From Peptococcaceae bacterium (GTDB lineage: Bacteria; Bacillota; Desulfitobacteriia; Desulfitobacteriales; Syntrophobotulaceae), in NCBI GenBank assembly GCA_012523535.1, contig JAAYII010000184.1, forward strand, positions 1-19,163: a stretch of 19,163 nt of DNA. Reading direction: 5' to 3'. Positions within the stretch are counted from its first letter, which is position 1. Each line of letters begins with the position of its first letter. Positions 1-7,782 of the stretch are shown here, one piece after another. The notes below the pieces were generated by a model, which had not been told where the DNA came from, made no database searches, and saw nothing but the letters and a program-made list of their open reading frames with translations. The translations under genes were made by a program, and so were the position numbers.

Positions 1-15
1 GAATCAAGGAGAGTA

Positions 16-315
16 ATGAATATGATCAATGCCAGTGTAGCCATTCAAGTACTACCAAAAGTCGAGGACAAAAAACTTTTGCACATAGTGGATGAAGTAA
101 TTGCTTACCTTAAATCTACCGGGCTTAATGTTTTTGTTGGCCCTTTTGAAACCACCATTGAGGGAGAGTTTGAACAACTTATGGAAATTATAAAACGTTG
201 CCAACTTATCTGCATTGAGCAAGGAGCCCCAAGCGTCATGTCCTACATTAAAATAAACTATGCGCCTGAAGGCGGGATTTGGACCATAAATGAAAAAGTT
301 GCCAAACATCAATAA
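16..315 (+). CDS. Thiamine-binding protein, DUF77/YkoF-like (MTH1187 family)
   Basis: A 99-residue protein of the small DUF77/COG0011 ferredoxin-like-fold family, whose members bind thiamine or related pyrimidines. Its length is normal for the family. The features seen are an alternating beta-alpha pattern, a VGPFETTIEGEF stretch near residues 41-52 and a closing SYIKINYAPEGG strand. It sits directly before a ThiXYZ-type transporter and overlaps the permease start by 26 bases, so the two are probably translationally coupled. I infer a role in thiamine or precursor (HMP) handling in the cytoplasm. An AAGGAG at 6-11 serves either the ATG at 16 (4-base spacing) or the in-frame ATG at 22 (10-base spacing), and the start cannot be settled from sequence. 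Any promoter or TPP riboswitch would lie upstream of the window. Confidence 0.8.
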   Translation: MNMINASVAIQVLPKVEDKKLLHIVDEVIAYLKSTGLNVFVGPFETTIEGEFEQLMEIIKRCQLICIEQGAPSVMSYIKINYAPEGGIWTINEKVAKHQ

Positions 316-1069
316 TCTATATCCGCTGTTTGTCTTAGCCGGGTTATTATTTGTCTGGCACCTAATTACGGCAACCGGTCTGGTTCCTGGCTTTATGCTA
401 CCTTCGCCCTTTGATGTCCTTAAAGCCTTTGGCGATTCTTTTTCGGAACTGATGCATCACGCCAAAGTGTCCCTGACGGAGGCTTTTACCGGACTAACTT
501 TGAGTATTATTTTGGCTCTTGTTATTGCCCTAATTATGGACCATTTTGAGGGAGTTTACAAAGCTTTTCATCCTATTTTGGTTATAAGCCAAACTATTCC
601 CACTGTAGCAATTGCTCCCTTGCTGGTTCTGTGGTTGGGCTATGACATGGCCCCCAAAATTACGCTTGTGGTTCTAACCTGCTTTTTCCCCATAACTATA
701 GCCCTGTTAGGAGGCTTTAAAAACTCCGATTCAGATGCAATCAATCTTATGCGGGCTATGGGGGCCAGTAAATGGCAAATATATCGCTACATTAAGTTGC
801 CCAATGCCTTGCCGGGATTTTTTTCTGGTTTGAAGATATCCGTCTCTTATGCCATAGTAGGCGCAGTTATTGCCGAATGGCTGGGCGGGAATAGCGGTTT
901 GGGAGTTTATATGACCCGTGTACGCAAATCATATGCTTTTGATAAAATGTTTGCCGTAATTTATCTTATAGCCATTCTAAGCTTGCTCCTGATAAAAGCA
1001 GTTGAACTTATTGAACGTAAAACAATGCCTTGGATTTATGGGCTCCGTGAGGGAGAAAAGCAGGAGTAA
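290..1069 (+). CDS. thiX: ABC transporter permease, ThiX/SsuC type
   Basis: A 259-residue inner-membrane permease of the BPD_transp_1 family. It has about six hydrophobic segments and the cytoplasmic EAA loop (AMGASKWQIYRYIKLPNALP, about residues 155-174) that docks on the ATPase. The length is typical. It begins inside the 3' end of the DUF77 gene and is followed by a ThiY-like binding protein and an ATPase, giving a complete importer. The permease family also serves nitrate, sulfonate and taurine. The thiamine-pyrimidine assignment comes from the neighbouring ThiY and DUF77 genes, not from the permease itself. Confidence 0.85.
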   Translation: MKKLPNINNLYPLFVLAGLLFVWHLITATGLVPGFMLPSPFDVLKAFGDSFSELMHHAKVSLTEAFTGLTLSIILALVIALIMDHFEGVYKAFHPILVISQTIPTVAIAPLLVLWLGYDMAPKITLVVLTCFFPITIALLGGFKNSDSDAINLMRAMGASKWQIYRYIKLPNALPGFFSGLKISVSYAIVGAVIAEWLGGNSGLGVYMTRVRKSYAFDKMFAVIYLIAILSLLLIKAVELIERKTMPWIYGLREGEKQE

Positions 1070-1100
1070 ACTCAACTATCACAACCAATAAAAAATTATT

Positions 1101-1120
1101 AAATTAAATTAAATTAAATT
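1101..1120 (+). repeat. Short tandem repeat, four copies of AAATT
   Basis: Four perfect head-to-tail copies of the pentamer AAATT lie in the 97-base gap between the permease and the binding-protein gene. They are followed by TTAATTAG, so weak AT pairing is possible. No function is apparent. Copy number could vary by slippage. Confidence 0.7.
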
Positions 1121-1166
1121 TTAATTAGCCAAAATAATTAATGATTCTTAGAAAGGGAGAACTAGT

Positions 1167-2168
1167 ATGATGAAAAAAATCACCTTTGTTTTTGTTATTG
1201 CCATTTTGCTAATTCTTAGCCCAGGCTGCGCTCAACAGCAAGGTCAGGCTGGACCAAACGATGAAAAGGAAAATATTTCTTTTGTCTTGGACTGGACACC
1301 CAATACCAATCATACGGGAGTATATGTTGCCTTGGATCAAGGTTATTTCGATGAGGCCGGTCTTCAAGTAGATATAATCCAACCACCTGAAGGAGGGGCT
1401 TTACCTTTGGTAGCGGCGGGCAAAGCTCAATTCTGCGTCAGTTTCCAAGATGAGATGGCTTCCGCTTTGACTTCCAGCAATCCACTGGACGTGGTGGCCG
1501 TGGCCGCGATTTTGCAGCATAATACCTCAGGTATTATTTCTTTAAAAGAAAAGGGAATATTAAGACCAAAAGACATGGAAAATAAAGTTTATGCCTCCTG
1601 GGATACCCCCATTGAAAAAGCAATATTGAAAGAGGTTATTACCAAAGACGGCGGGGATTTCAGCAAAGTTAAAATGATACCGAACACAGTAACCGACGTG
1701 ATTTCGGCCTTGCAAACCGATGTAGATACGGTTTGGGTTTTTTATGGCTGGGACGGCATAGCAACCGAAGTTAAAGGCCTGAGTACTAATTTCTTTGCTT
1801 TTAAAGATATTGATCCTGTGCTGGATTATTATACCCCGGTTATAGCTTCCAGTTCTACTTATCTGAAAAATAACGAAGAAACAGCCAGGAAGTTTTTAGA
1901 AGCTGTGGCCAAAGGCTATGAATACGCCATTGCCAATCCCGAACAAGCAGCTGCAATTCTTGTAAAACATGCGCCGGAAGTTGACCCGGAAATTGCCAAA
2001 GCCAGTCAAAAATATTTAAGCCAACAATATAAAGCTGAAGTAGAGCAATGGGGATATATTGATCCTAAGCGCTGGGACAGCTTTTATGCCTGGATGTATG
2101 ACAATCAGCTTATAAGCGAGAAACTGGCACCCGGCACAGGATTTACCAACGATTATCTGCCTCAGTAA
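1167..2168 (+). CDS. thiY: ABC transporter substrate-binding lipoprotein, ThiY/NMT1 (THI5-like) family
   Basis: A 333-residue extracytoplasmic solute-binding protein. Residues 1-20 are a hydrophobic signal ending in the lipobox LSPGC, so Cys21 is the predicted lipidated residue. The mature protein opens with FVLDWTPNTNHTGVYVA (about residues 39-55), the hallmark start of the ThiY/THI5 family that binds pyrimidine precursors of thiamine such as HMP or formylaminopyrimidine. The GALPLVAAGKAQF segment is also typical. The start is the ATG at 1167, with AAAGGGAG 7 bases upstream. A second ATG follows immediately. It belongs to the operon with ThiX and ThiZ and would deliver substrate to them at the outer face of the membrane. 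Substrate specificity is inferred from family resemblance. Confidence 0.88.
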   Translation: MMKKITFVFVIAILLILSPGCAQQQGQAGPNDEKENISFVLDWTPNTNHTGVYVALDQGYFDEAGLQVDIIQPPEGGALPLVAAGKAQFCVSFQDEMASALTSSNPLDVVAVAAILQHNTSGIISLKEKGILRPKDMENKVYASWDTPIEKAILKEVITKDGGDFSKVKMIPNTVTDVISALQTDVDTVWVFYGWDGIATEVKGLSTNFFAFKDIDPVLDYYTPVIASSSTYLKNNEETARKFLEAVAKGYEYAIANPEQAAAILVKHAPEVDPEIAKASQKYLSQQYKAEVEQWGYIDPKRWDSFYAWMYDNQLISEKLAPGTGFTNDYLPQ

Positions 2169-2211
2169 AGCCGCGATTAAAGCTGATAAATATTGGGAAA
2201 GGGATAAAATA

Positions 2212-2958
2212 ATGAAAAGAATCCGGCTGGAAACTAAAGATATCTGTAAATATTATGCCGGTGAATTAATTATCAAAAATATAAATATTACTTTAAGGGA
2301 AAATGAGCTGGTAAGTTTACTGGGGGTCAGCGGCATTGGTAAAAGCACGCTTTTTAACGTGATTGCGGGGGTTACAAAGCCGGACAAGGGTCAAGTTTTG
2401 CTGGATGGGCACGATATCACCGGACAGGCCGGGAAAATAAGCTATATGCAACAAAAAGACCTTTTGCAAGCCCATCTCAAAGTTTTGGATAATGTGGCTT
2501 TGCCCCTTTTTATCCGGGGCATGAATAAACATAAAGCCCGATTGGAAGCTCTCAAGTACTTTGAAGACTTTGGCATCGCCGGAACTCAGGATAAATATCC
2601 CTCCCAATTGTCGGGAGGAATGCGCCAACGCGCCGCACTTCTACGCACTTATCTGTTTTCCAAGGATATCGCTCTCTTCGATGAACCATTTTCAGCCTTG
2701 GACGCTATCACCAAAAGAGCTATGCACCGTTGGTATTTGGCGCTTATGGAACGCATCAATATGGCTGCTTTGTTCATTACCCATGATATCGATGAGGCTA
2801 TTTTGCTCTCCGACAGGATCTATATCATGACCGGACCGCCTGGAAAAATAACAGCGGAAATAACAATTGATCAGCCTCGTCCCCGCGCCGGCGAGTTCTT
2901 GGTGTCGGAATCCTTCCTTAATTACAAGCGTAAAATTACCGAATTGCTGGCTTTATGA
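2212..2958 (+). CDS. thiZ: ABC transporter ATP-binding protein, ThiZ/SsuB type
   Basis: A 248-residue cytoplasmic ATPase with all the expected motifs: Walker A GVSGIGKST (residues 38-46), a Q-loop in ISYMQQKD, the ABC signature LSGGMRQRAALLR, Walker B IALFDEPFSALD and the switch histidine in FITHDIDEA. Length and order match the nitrate/sulfonate/pyrimidine ATPase family. It is the last gene of the uptake operon, 43 bases after the binding protein. No convincing terminator was found in the 139 bases that follow. Confidence 0.9.
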   Translation: MKRIRLETKDICKYYAGELIIKNINITLRENELVSLLGVSGIGKSTLFNVIAGVTKPDKGQVLLDGHDITGQAGKISYMQQKDLLQAHLKVLDNVALPLFIRGMNKHKARLEALKYFEDFGIAGTQDKYPSQLSGGMRQRAALLRTYLFSKDIALFDEPFSALDAITKRAMHRWYLALMERINMAALFITHDIDEAILLSDRIYIMTGPPGKITAEITIDQPRPRAGEFLVSESFLNYKRKITELLAL

Positions 2959-3000
2959 AAACATTGACAGAAATCAAGGTGAAGCAAAAATTCGGCCTTC

Positions 3001-3029
3001 TTATCTTGAGGAAATAACTCGAATATAAT
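3001..3029 (+). promoter_or_regulatory. Possible sigma-A promoter of the DUF445 gene
   Basis: A perfect TATAAT at 3024-3029 is preceded, with a 17-base spacer, by TTATCT at 3001-3006, which matches the -35 consensus at only three of six positions. It lies about 70 bases before the DUF445 start, and no other good candidate lies in the gap. Confidence 0.4.
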
Positions 3030-3097
3030 AAAATAAATTCGTTTAAGACGGAAATAGATACTACTAAAAAGCCTATAATCTGGAATGGAGAACATAA

Positions 3098-3991
3098 ATG
3101 AATATACTTAATCTTTTGGCCGGACCTCTCATCGGATCTTTGATTGGCTATGCTACGAACTACCTGGCAGTTAGGATGCTTTTTCGCCCCTTGCACCCGC
3201 TAAAAATCGGAAGATTCAGACTGCCGTTCACCCCGGGAATTATTCCCAAAAGAAAAAGTCAGCTGGCCAGAGCTATCGGAACAACAGTTGGCAATAATCT
3301 CTTGACCTCTGAAGACATTGAAAAAATGCTGTTGGACAAGGGCCTGAAAGAGATGGTAGTTAACAAACTTACTGATCTTCTTTCCGCAAAAAAAGGGCAT
3401 ACTTTTAAAACCTTGCTGGCTGAATGTTTTTCCGAAGAGGATTATCTTTATGGCAAAGCATATCTGAAAAATGCAATTAACCAAAAAATCATCACCGGTA
3501 TAGCCAAATTGGACCTGGGCAAAATTATCGCCGAGGAAAGCAAGCGGCTTATTAAGCAAAAACTTGAAGGTACAATGCTATCCCTTATGGCCAACGACAG
3601 GCTGATAGATTCATTGACTACCACGTTGGGAGCCATGTTTGAAGCTTATCTTTTGGAAAACGGGAATGAGATCCTTAGACCCATTATTAATCAGGAGCTG
3701 GAAAAATTTGAAAACCGACCAATAGGTGAAATCCTGACGGATATCGGTTTGGAACGAGACAGAGTGCACTACTTAGCGGACAAAATGTACACCCAATTCA
3801 TTGGGACCAAAGCGACGGAGTTTATTAAACACCTTGACATTGCTGGCGTTATTGAACAAAAGATCAATGCCATGAATGCATTGGAAATCGAAAAACTGGT
3901 ACTTTCCGTGATGAGAAACGAATTAAGGGCTATTATCAATCTGGGAGCATTACTCGGCTTTCTGATCGGTTGCCTTAATATTTTGATATAA
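3098..3991 (+). CDS. DUF445 family membrane protein (YheB-like)
   Basis: A 297-residue protein recognised by the DUF445 opening: a hydrophobic N-terminus with LIGSLIGYATNYLAVRMLFRPL (about residues 11-32) followed by GRFRLPFTPGIIPKRK. The N-terminal segment and the C-terminal segment (about 276-297, LGALLGFLIGCLNILI) are membrane-spanning. The middle is a long, charged, mostly helical region. The family is widespread in Firmicutes and its biochemical role is not established. It appears to be a single-gene unit with a possible promoter before it and a strong terminator after it. Confidence 0.88.
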   Translation: MNILNLLAGPLIGSLIGYATNYLAVRMLFRPLHPLKIGRFRLPFTPGIIPKRKSQLARAIGTTVGNNLLTSEDIEKMLLDKGLKEMVVNKLTDLLSAKKGHTFKTLLAECFSEEDYLYGKAYLKNAINQKIITGIAKLDLGKIIAEESKRLIKQKLEGTMLSLMANDRLIDSLTTTLGAMFEAYLLENGNEILRPIINQELEKFENRPIGEILTDIGLERDRVHYLADKMYTQFIGTKATEFIKHLDIAGVIEQKINAMNALEIEKLVLSVMRNELRAIINLGALLGFLIGCLNILI

Positions 3992-4034
3992 AAGTCATTG
4001 CTGAAGGCAATAGTTCATTTTAGATATTATGAAG

Positions 4035-4063
4035 AAAAACGTTCCTGCCGGAACGTTTTTTTT
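4035..4063 (+). terminator. Rho-independent terminator after the DUF445 gene
   Basis: An 11-base-pair stem (AAAAACGTTCC at 4035-4045 pairing with GGAACGTTTTT at 4050-4060) has a 4-base TGCC loop and runs into a T-tract. It lies 44 bases after the DUF445 stop codon. Confidence 0.9.
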
Positions 4064-4206
4064 ATGCCGATTCCAAATAGCATTAATCCTTTCTAACCTT
4101 TAACCGGAATAAATTATAAAAATTGTCCATTAGCGATTAAATGCTTGTCATAAAAATCGATTTTAGGGACTACTTATTAACGATAAGCTAAAAAAGGGGT
4201 GTCGGT

Positions 4207-4608
4207 ATGGGTAATTCCGGTACAGGGATGAAGGAAAAACTCAATAAATTTTTCCACAGCGGCCCGGAACAAAAAGTGCCTTCGGAGACCGAAACCTTAA
4301 AAGCAGAATTGCGCCGGTTAATAGACCAAATAAACCGTTCTTGGAATAATTTTCTTTATGCCAACGATAATTTTGTAGATATTGCCGTTATGGAAATATA
4401 TAACAACGAAATGAGGCATAGTATTCTTTACCACAAAATGCTGGAATTAAATAATAAAAGAGATAGAAGCAGAAGCATGATGAATATCAGCCGGGACTAT
4501 TTACCTTGGCTTAAGGTTGATCCAGACAGGCAAAGGACTAAGTCGGCCGAGAATACAGAAAATCCCTACTGGGAAGGTAATGCTTCCAATAGGGAAAGAG
4601 CCGAATAA
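4207..4608 (+). CDS. Small cytoplasmic protein, DUF2508 (YaaL)-like
   Basis: A 133-residue protein without signal or membrane segment. Residues about 28-82 are predicted helical and match the DUF2508/YaaL pattern: a charged lead, then W-N-F-L-YA, a D-x-VDIAVMEIY run, and a second helix around RHSILYHKML. The C-terminus (about 100-133) is hydrophilic and probably disordered. YaaL-type genes usually lie near recR or pro-sigmaK processing genes, which are absent here, so this may be a divergent paralogue. The ATG at 4207 has AAAGGGGTG upstream. It is convergent with the next gene, with 7 bases between the stops and no separate terminator seen. Function unknown. Confidence 0.6.
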   Translation: MGNSGTGMKEKLNKFFHSGPEQKVPSETETLKAELRRLIDQINRSWNNFLYANDNFVDIAVMEIYNNEMRHSILYHKMLELNNKRDRSRSMMNISRDYLPWLKVDPDRQRTKSAENTENPYWEGNASNRERAE

Positions 4609-4615
4609 AGAGCAA

Positions 4616-5242
4616 TTAAAAACTTTCATCTATATGAGACGGATAGGTTAGGATAATCCTTTCTACTCGGTCATCGGTTCTAATATCCTCTGGATTGGCA
4701 ATACCGTCTTCAATATTAAAGTCAAATATCAGCGCCGCACCATCTTCCACCTTAAAGACACCTATCAGTTTACCGCCATGAATACTTTCCGGTTCTGTGT
4801 ATTTATCACGATAGACCTCAAAAACTTTCTGGGAGCTATCTCCGACTTTAACGTTTAGATTAGTACCCACTCCTTGTCCGGTAGAACGGATCTCCAGTAC
4901 TTTACCGGTATCCTTTCCAATATAGACTATAGTGCCATTATCATACTCCCATGTATAGAATTGTTCCGGGAAATGGCCTGCTTCCTCATAAGCCTTTTCT
5001 CGGTATTTGCTGCCAAGTTTTTGTTCTACAGTTTCCTTGCTGTCTCCTAATTTAATTCCGGCCAAGCTTGGTTTATCAACAATAGTATCATTTAAATGTT
5101 CTTCAATTTCTTCTATGCCATCTTTTATTCCTTTCTCAATATCCTCTCCGGTATTCTTCCCTGTATTTCCGGGAGAACAACCTAACAAACATAAGGATAT
5201 GCTTAACATAATAAAAATCAAAACCTGTTTCCTTTTTTTCAT
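4616..5242 (-). CDS. Lipoprotein of unknown function with two related repeats
   Basis: A 208-residue secreted lipoprotein. The charged start MKKRKQ, a hydrophobic core and the lipobox CLLGC place the lipidated Cys at residue 22. An acidic linker follows (about 30-55). Two similar openings, GIKLGDSKETVEQKLG (about 63-78) and VKVGDSSQKVFEVY (about 132-145), suggest two copies of a small alpha/beta module of the kind seen in SmpA/OmlA-like and YjgB (DUF4309)-like envelope proteins. I cannot assign it to either family with confidence. It follows nagZ on the same strand after 122 bases, so it may be co-transcribed with a cell-wall recycling gene. Confidence 0.75.
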   Translation of the reverse strand: MKKRKQVLIFIMLSISLCLLGCSPGNTGKNTGEDIEKGIKDGIEEIEEHLNDTIVDKPSLAGIKLGDSKETVEQKLGSKYREKAYEEAGHFPEQFYTWEYDNGTIVYIGKDTGKVLEIRSTGQGVGTNLNVKVGDSSQKVFEVYRDKYTEPESIHGGKLIGVFKVEDGAALIFDFNIEDGIANPEDIRTDDRVERIILTYPSHIDESF

Positions 5243-5364
5243 AATATACCGACCTCACTTAATAATATTTTGTAGTTACTTGATCAACAGCCCTTTCTAG
5301 TATTTTCAGACGGCCTAAAATTTATAATTCTGATGCAATAAGTTTTCCATAATCTGTTAACGGT

Positions 5365-6615
5365 TTATTGTTCAAGAAGATAAGACAAGCCAGGATAATC
5401 CCTGTACAAGGTTTCAAGTTTTTGGTTAAAGAGACGATAATCAACGGCAGAAACAATCTCATCAGTGAGATTGTATTTTTGTTTTAACTTTAAAATTTTA
5501 TACACACTCTGTTCAATCCGTTTAAGAGAAATATCCCCGTTTTCCACTGCTTGTCTTAGGGCTTGCAAAACTGCCTCTTCTTTTTGGAAATCATGGCATA
5601 CCAGTACAATATCACTACCGGCTATTATGGCCTGCACTGCCGCTTCCCGGATATCATAATTATCTAAAACAGCGCCCATAGTTAAATCATCCGTGATTAC
5701 AAGGCCTTCAAAACCTAAATCTTCCCTTAAAACTTTAGAAATAATATTGGGGGATAAAGAAGCGGGGTTATCGGGATCAAGTTTGGGTAAAAGAATATGG
5801 GCGGACATAATAACTTCAATTTGATTTTCTACGGCCAGGGCAAAAGGTATGAGTTCCAAATTATATAAGCGATCCAGATTATGATCTAGTACCGGCAAAT
5901 CCAAATGAGAGTCGACCACAGTATCTCCGTGGCCAGGGAAATGCTTGGCTACAGGGATAATATTTTGTGTGCGCAGGCCTTTCATAGTTTGAATTCCCTG
6001 TATACTAACAACACTTGGATCATGACTAAAAGATCGGTCTCCGATAACAGGATTGTTAGGGTTGCTGTTAACGTCCAATACCGGAGCAAAATTCATATTG
6101 AAACCGCAAGCTTTTAGCCGTTCGCCAACAATACTGCTAAGTTTAAAAGTAAATTCACTATCATTAATCTCAGCAATCTTTTGACTGGACGGAGTTTTCC
6201 AGAACTCGTCAGGTAGGCGGGAAATTCTGCCGCCTTCTTCATCAATAGCCAAGAATAGCGGGATGGAATTAACCTCGTTTGTTTTTTTCAGAGAATTGAG
6301 CAACTCCAGCATTTGCTCCGGATCTCTGATATTTTTCTTAAACAGAACAAAGCCGCCAATTTTATATTTTTCTATCAGAGCTTGAGCTTTAGCGTCAAAT
6401 TCGTAGCCTTCAACGCCTGCTATTACCAATTGTCCGATCTTTTCTTCCATGCTCATGGCATTTAGCTGGTCCATTATTGGATCGCCAAGATCACTGGTTT
6501 TATCGGAGGAGTCTTCTTGTTGTCGATCTGTTTGTTCACATAAGAAAAAATAAACACTTAATGTAAGAAGAACCAGAACTACAAGCAAAAACAAGATAAA
6601 AATAATTTTGCGCAT
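5365..6615 (-). CDS. nagZ: Beta-N-acetylhexosaminidase, glycoside hydrolase family 3
   Basis: A 416-residue NagZ-type glycosidase that removes N-acetylglucosamine from muropeptides during cell-wall recycling. Residues 1-25 form a membrane anchor, so the enzyme probably acts outside the membrane, as in Gram-positives. GH3 landmarks are present: LAIDEEGGRISRLP (about 122-135), NMNFAPVLDVN, IGDRSFSHDP and KHFPGHGDT (224-232). The Asp-Ser-His loop at 235-237 supplies the acid/base dyad typical of NagZ. LVITDDLTM holds the probable nucleophile, Asp309. It lacks the extra C-terminal domain of longer Firmicute NagZ proteins. It is divergent from an L,D-transpeptidase and precedes a lipoprotein gene. 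The ATG at 6615 has GGGAG upstream. Confidence 0.9.
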   Translation of the reverse strand: MRKIIFILFLLVVLVLLTLSVYFFLCEQTDRQQEDSSDKTSDLGDPIMDQLNAMSMEEKIGQLVIAGVEGYEFDAKAQALIEKYKIGGFVLFKKNIRDPEQMLELLNSLKKTNEVNSIPLFLAIDEEGGRISRLPDEFWKTPSSQKIAEINDSEFTFKLSSIVGERLKACGFNMNFAPVLDVNSNPNNPVIGDRSFSHDPSVVSIQGIQTMKGLRTQNIIPVAKHFPGHGDTVVDSHLDLPVLDHNLDRLYNLELIPFALAVENQIEVIMSAHILLPKLDPDNPASLSPNIISKVLREDLGFEGLVITDDLTMGAVLDNYDIREAAVQAIIAGSDIVLVCHDFQKEEAVLQALRQAVENGDISLKRIEQSVYKILKLKQKYNLTDEIVSAVDYRLFNQKLETLYRDYPGLSYLLEQ

Positions 6616-6661
6616 GATCTTTTTACTCCCATTAATTATTCAATTAAAATTATTCAACGGG

Positions 6662-6690
6662 TTGACAGTAGAAGCAACACTTATTACTAT
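6662..6690 (+). promoter_or_regulatory. Sigma-A promoter of the L,D-transpeptidase gene
   Basis: A consensus TTGACA at 6662-6667 and TACTAT at 6685-6690 are separated by an ideal 17-base spacer, about 50 bases before the transpeptidase start. It lies in the 126-base region between the divergent nagZ and transpeptidase genes. Confidence 0.7.
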
Positions 6691-6741
6691 GAAAACAATC
6701 ATGATAAGTAGTCAGATAAAAAATGAAAGGCTAAAGAAAAT

Positions 6742-7437
6742 ATGAAAAAAAGGAAAAGACGCAATTCAAGACAAAAGAAAATAGCAAGCGCCATATTCCT
6801 GGTCTTTATATTCCTTGGAATGGCGGGAATTATATATGCTTACCTGGATGATGTCCCAACTATGGATAACATAGGTTCCGTTTCCGAGAACTCGGGGAAT
6901 ATAGACGGGGAGGAAAAACAAGATTCCCAGGATACAAAAATAGCCGATAAGTCCACGGAAAACAGCACTGATCAAGAGAGTACTGAAAACAGCGACAACA
7001 ATCCCACCGCTCAAGAAAAAGCTAATACAGCGGTAACCGGTGGCTCCGAACCCCAGCTAGAGTCGGAGTATAGCATCGAGGTTATTGTTAAAGATCAAAA
7101 AGTTCTGGTTTATAAACAGGGCAATCTAATCAAGGAGTTTATAGCTTCCACCGGAATTAATAATTCAACCCCAACCGGAGATTTCACCATTCAGAACCGG
7201 GGAGAGTGGTTCTTCTCGGAAAAATACCAACAGGGCGCCAAGTACTGGGTATCATTTAAAGACTGGGGAGTATATCTTTTCCATTCCTTGCCCATGGACA
7301 GGCAGCAGAATATTATTCCTGAAGAAGCGGCTAAACTCGGCAGTCCGGCTTCCCACGGTTGTGTCCGCCTGCAGTTGGAAGACGCCAAATGGATATATGA
7401 CAATATCCCACAGGGAACCAAAGTGCATATAGAGTAA
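6742..7437 (+). CDS. L,D-transpeptidase (YkuD domain), membrane-anchored
   Basis: A 231-residue cell-wall enzyme that forms or exchanges meso-diaminopimelate cross-links, or attaches proteins, in peptidoglycan. A basic start (MKKRKRRNSRQKK) is followed by one membrane segment (about 14-34), which places the rest outside the cell. Residues about 40-105 are an acidic Ser/Asn/Glu/Asp-rich spacer that could span part of the wall. The YkuD domain covers about 110-231. The catalytic motif has His181 (FHSLPM) and SHGCVRL, with His205, nucleophile Cys207 and Arg209. There is no LysM or SH3 domain. It is divergent from nagZ, so the pair forms a small envelope-remodelling locus. Confidence 0.9.
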   Translation: MKKRKRRNSRQKKIASAIFLVFIFLGMAGIIYAYLDDVPTMDNIGSVSENSGNIDGEEKQDSQDTKIADKSTENSTDQESTENSDNNPTAQEKANTAVTGGSEPQLESEYSIEVIVKDQKVLVYKQGNLIKEFIASTGINNSTPTGDFTIQNRGEWFFSEKYQQGAKYWVSFKDWGVYLFHSLPMDRQQNIIPEEAAKLGSPASHGCVRLQLEDAKWIYDNIPQGTKVHIE

Positions 7438-7525
7438 CTTAACTTGTAATCATGGTATAAATGTATAACGGTATATTTAAACATAGATGGATTCCAATCG
7501 CCAACAACTAAATTAAATATCAACT

Positions 7526-7560
7526 ATCCTGCATGGTTGGCAGGATTTATTTTTTATTTT
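7526..7560 (+). terminator. Rho-independent terminator after the L,D-transpeptidase gene
   Basis: ATCCTGC at 7526-7532 pairs with GCAGGAT at 7540-7546 across a 7-base loop, followed by a T-rich tail. It is about 90 bases after the stop codon, and the stem is modest. Confidence 0.75.
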
Positions 7561-7740
7561 GAAATTATGGTTTCTTTAGTATGAAGATATTAAAAAAAAT
7601 TATTCAATATTATAAACCATAACGTTTTCTGATCTATATTACTTAATTGGCTGCCGGGGACAAATCATGAGCGCTACGATATGCGATTTGAAAGCTTGGA
7701 ATAGAGCTATTTTCTCCGCTATTCCTATAATTGGGAATTA

Positions 7741-7749
7741 TGATATACT
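7741..7749 (+). promoter_or_regulatory. Possible extended -10 promoter of the MerR-family gene
   Basis: TG at 7741-7742, one base, then TATACT at 7744-7749 gives the extended -10 form, about 33 bases before the regulator's start codon. No good -35 box lies 16-18 bases upstream. An imperfect dyad (ATTCC at 7721-7725 and GGAAT at 7734-7738) abuts it and could be an operator. Confidence 0.45.
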
Positions 7750-7782
7750 GGGATCAAGTCCATTTGATTCGGAGGAGAAAAG

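Larger units (their letters stand above)
7438..7782. other. Intergenic region between L,D-transpeptidase and MerR genes
   Basis: This 345-base stretch has no supportable gene. It holds the transpeptidase terminator near 7526-7560 and an AT-rich inverted repeat (TTATGGTTT at 7565-7573 and AAACCATAA at 7614-7622). GGAATAG at 7698-7704 is repeated inverted as CTATTCC at 7719-7725. The probable promoter of the MerR gene is near 7741-7749. Confidence 0.7.

Noticed and set aside
1070..1166. TPP riboswitch between the permease and ThiY genes
   Set aside because: The gap is only 97 AT-rich bases and lacks the conserved CUGAGA-type riboswitch core.
2959..3097. Terminator after the ThiZ gene
   Set aside because: Only weak, short pairings without a T-tract are visible.
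4145..4176. TTGTCA at 4145 as a promoter for the DUF2508-like gene
   Set aside because: No acceptable -10 lies at 16-18 bases. The nearest TACTTA is 20 bases away.
5259..5287. Minus-strand TTGATC-N17-TATTAA as promoter of the lipoprotein gene
   Set aside because: Transcription would start inside or after the ribosome binding site, leaving no usable leader.
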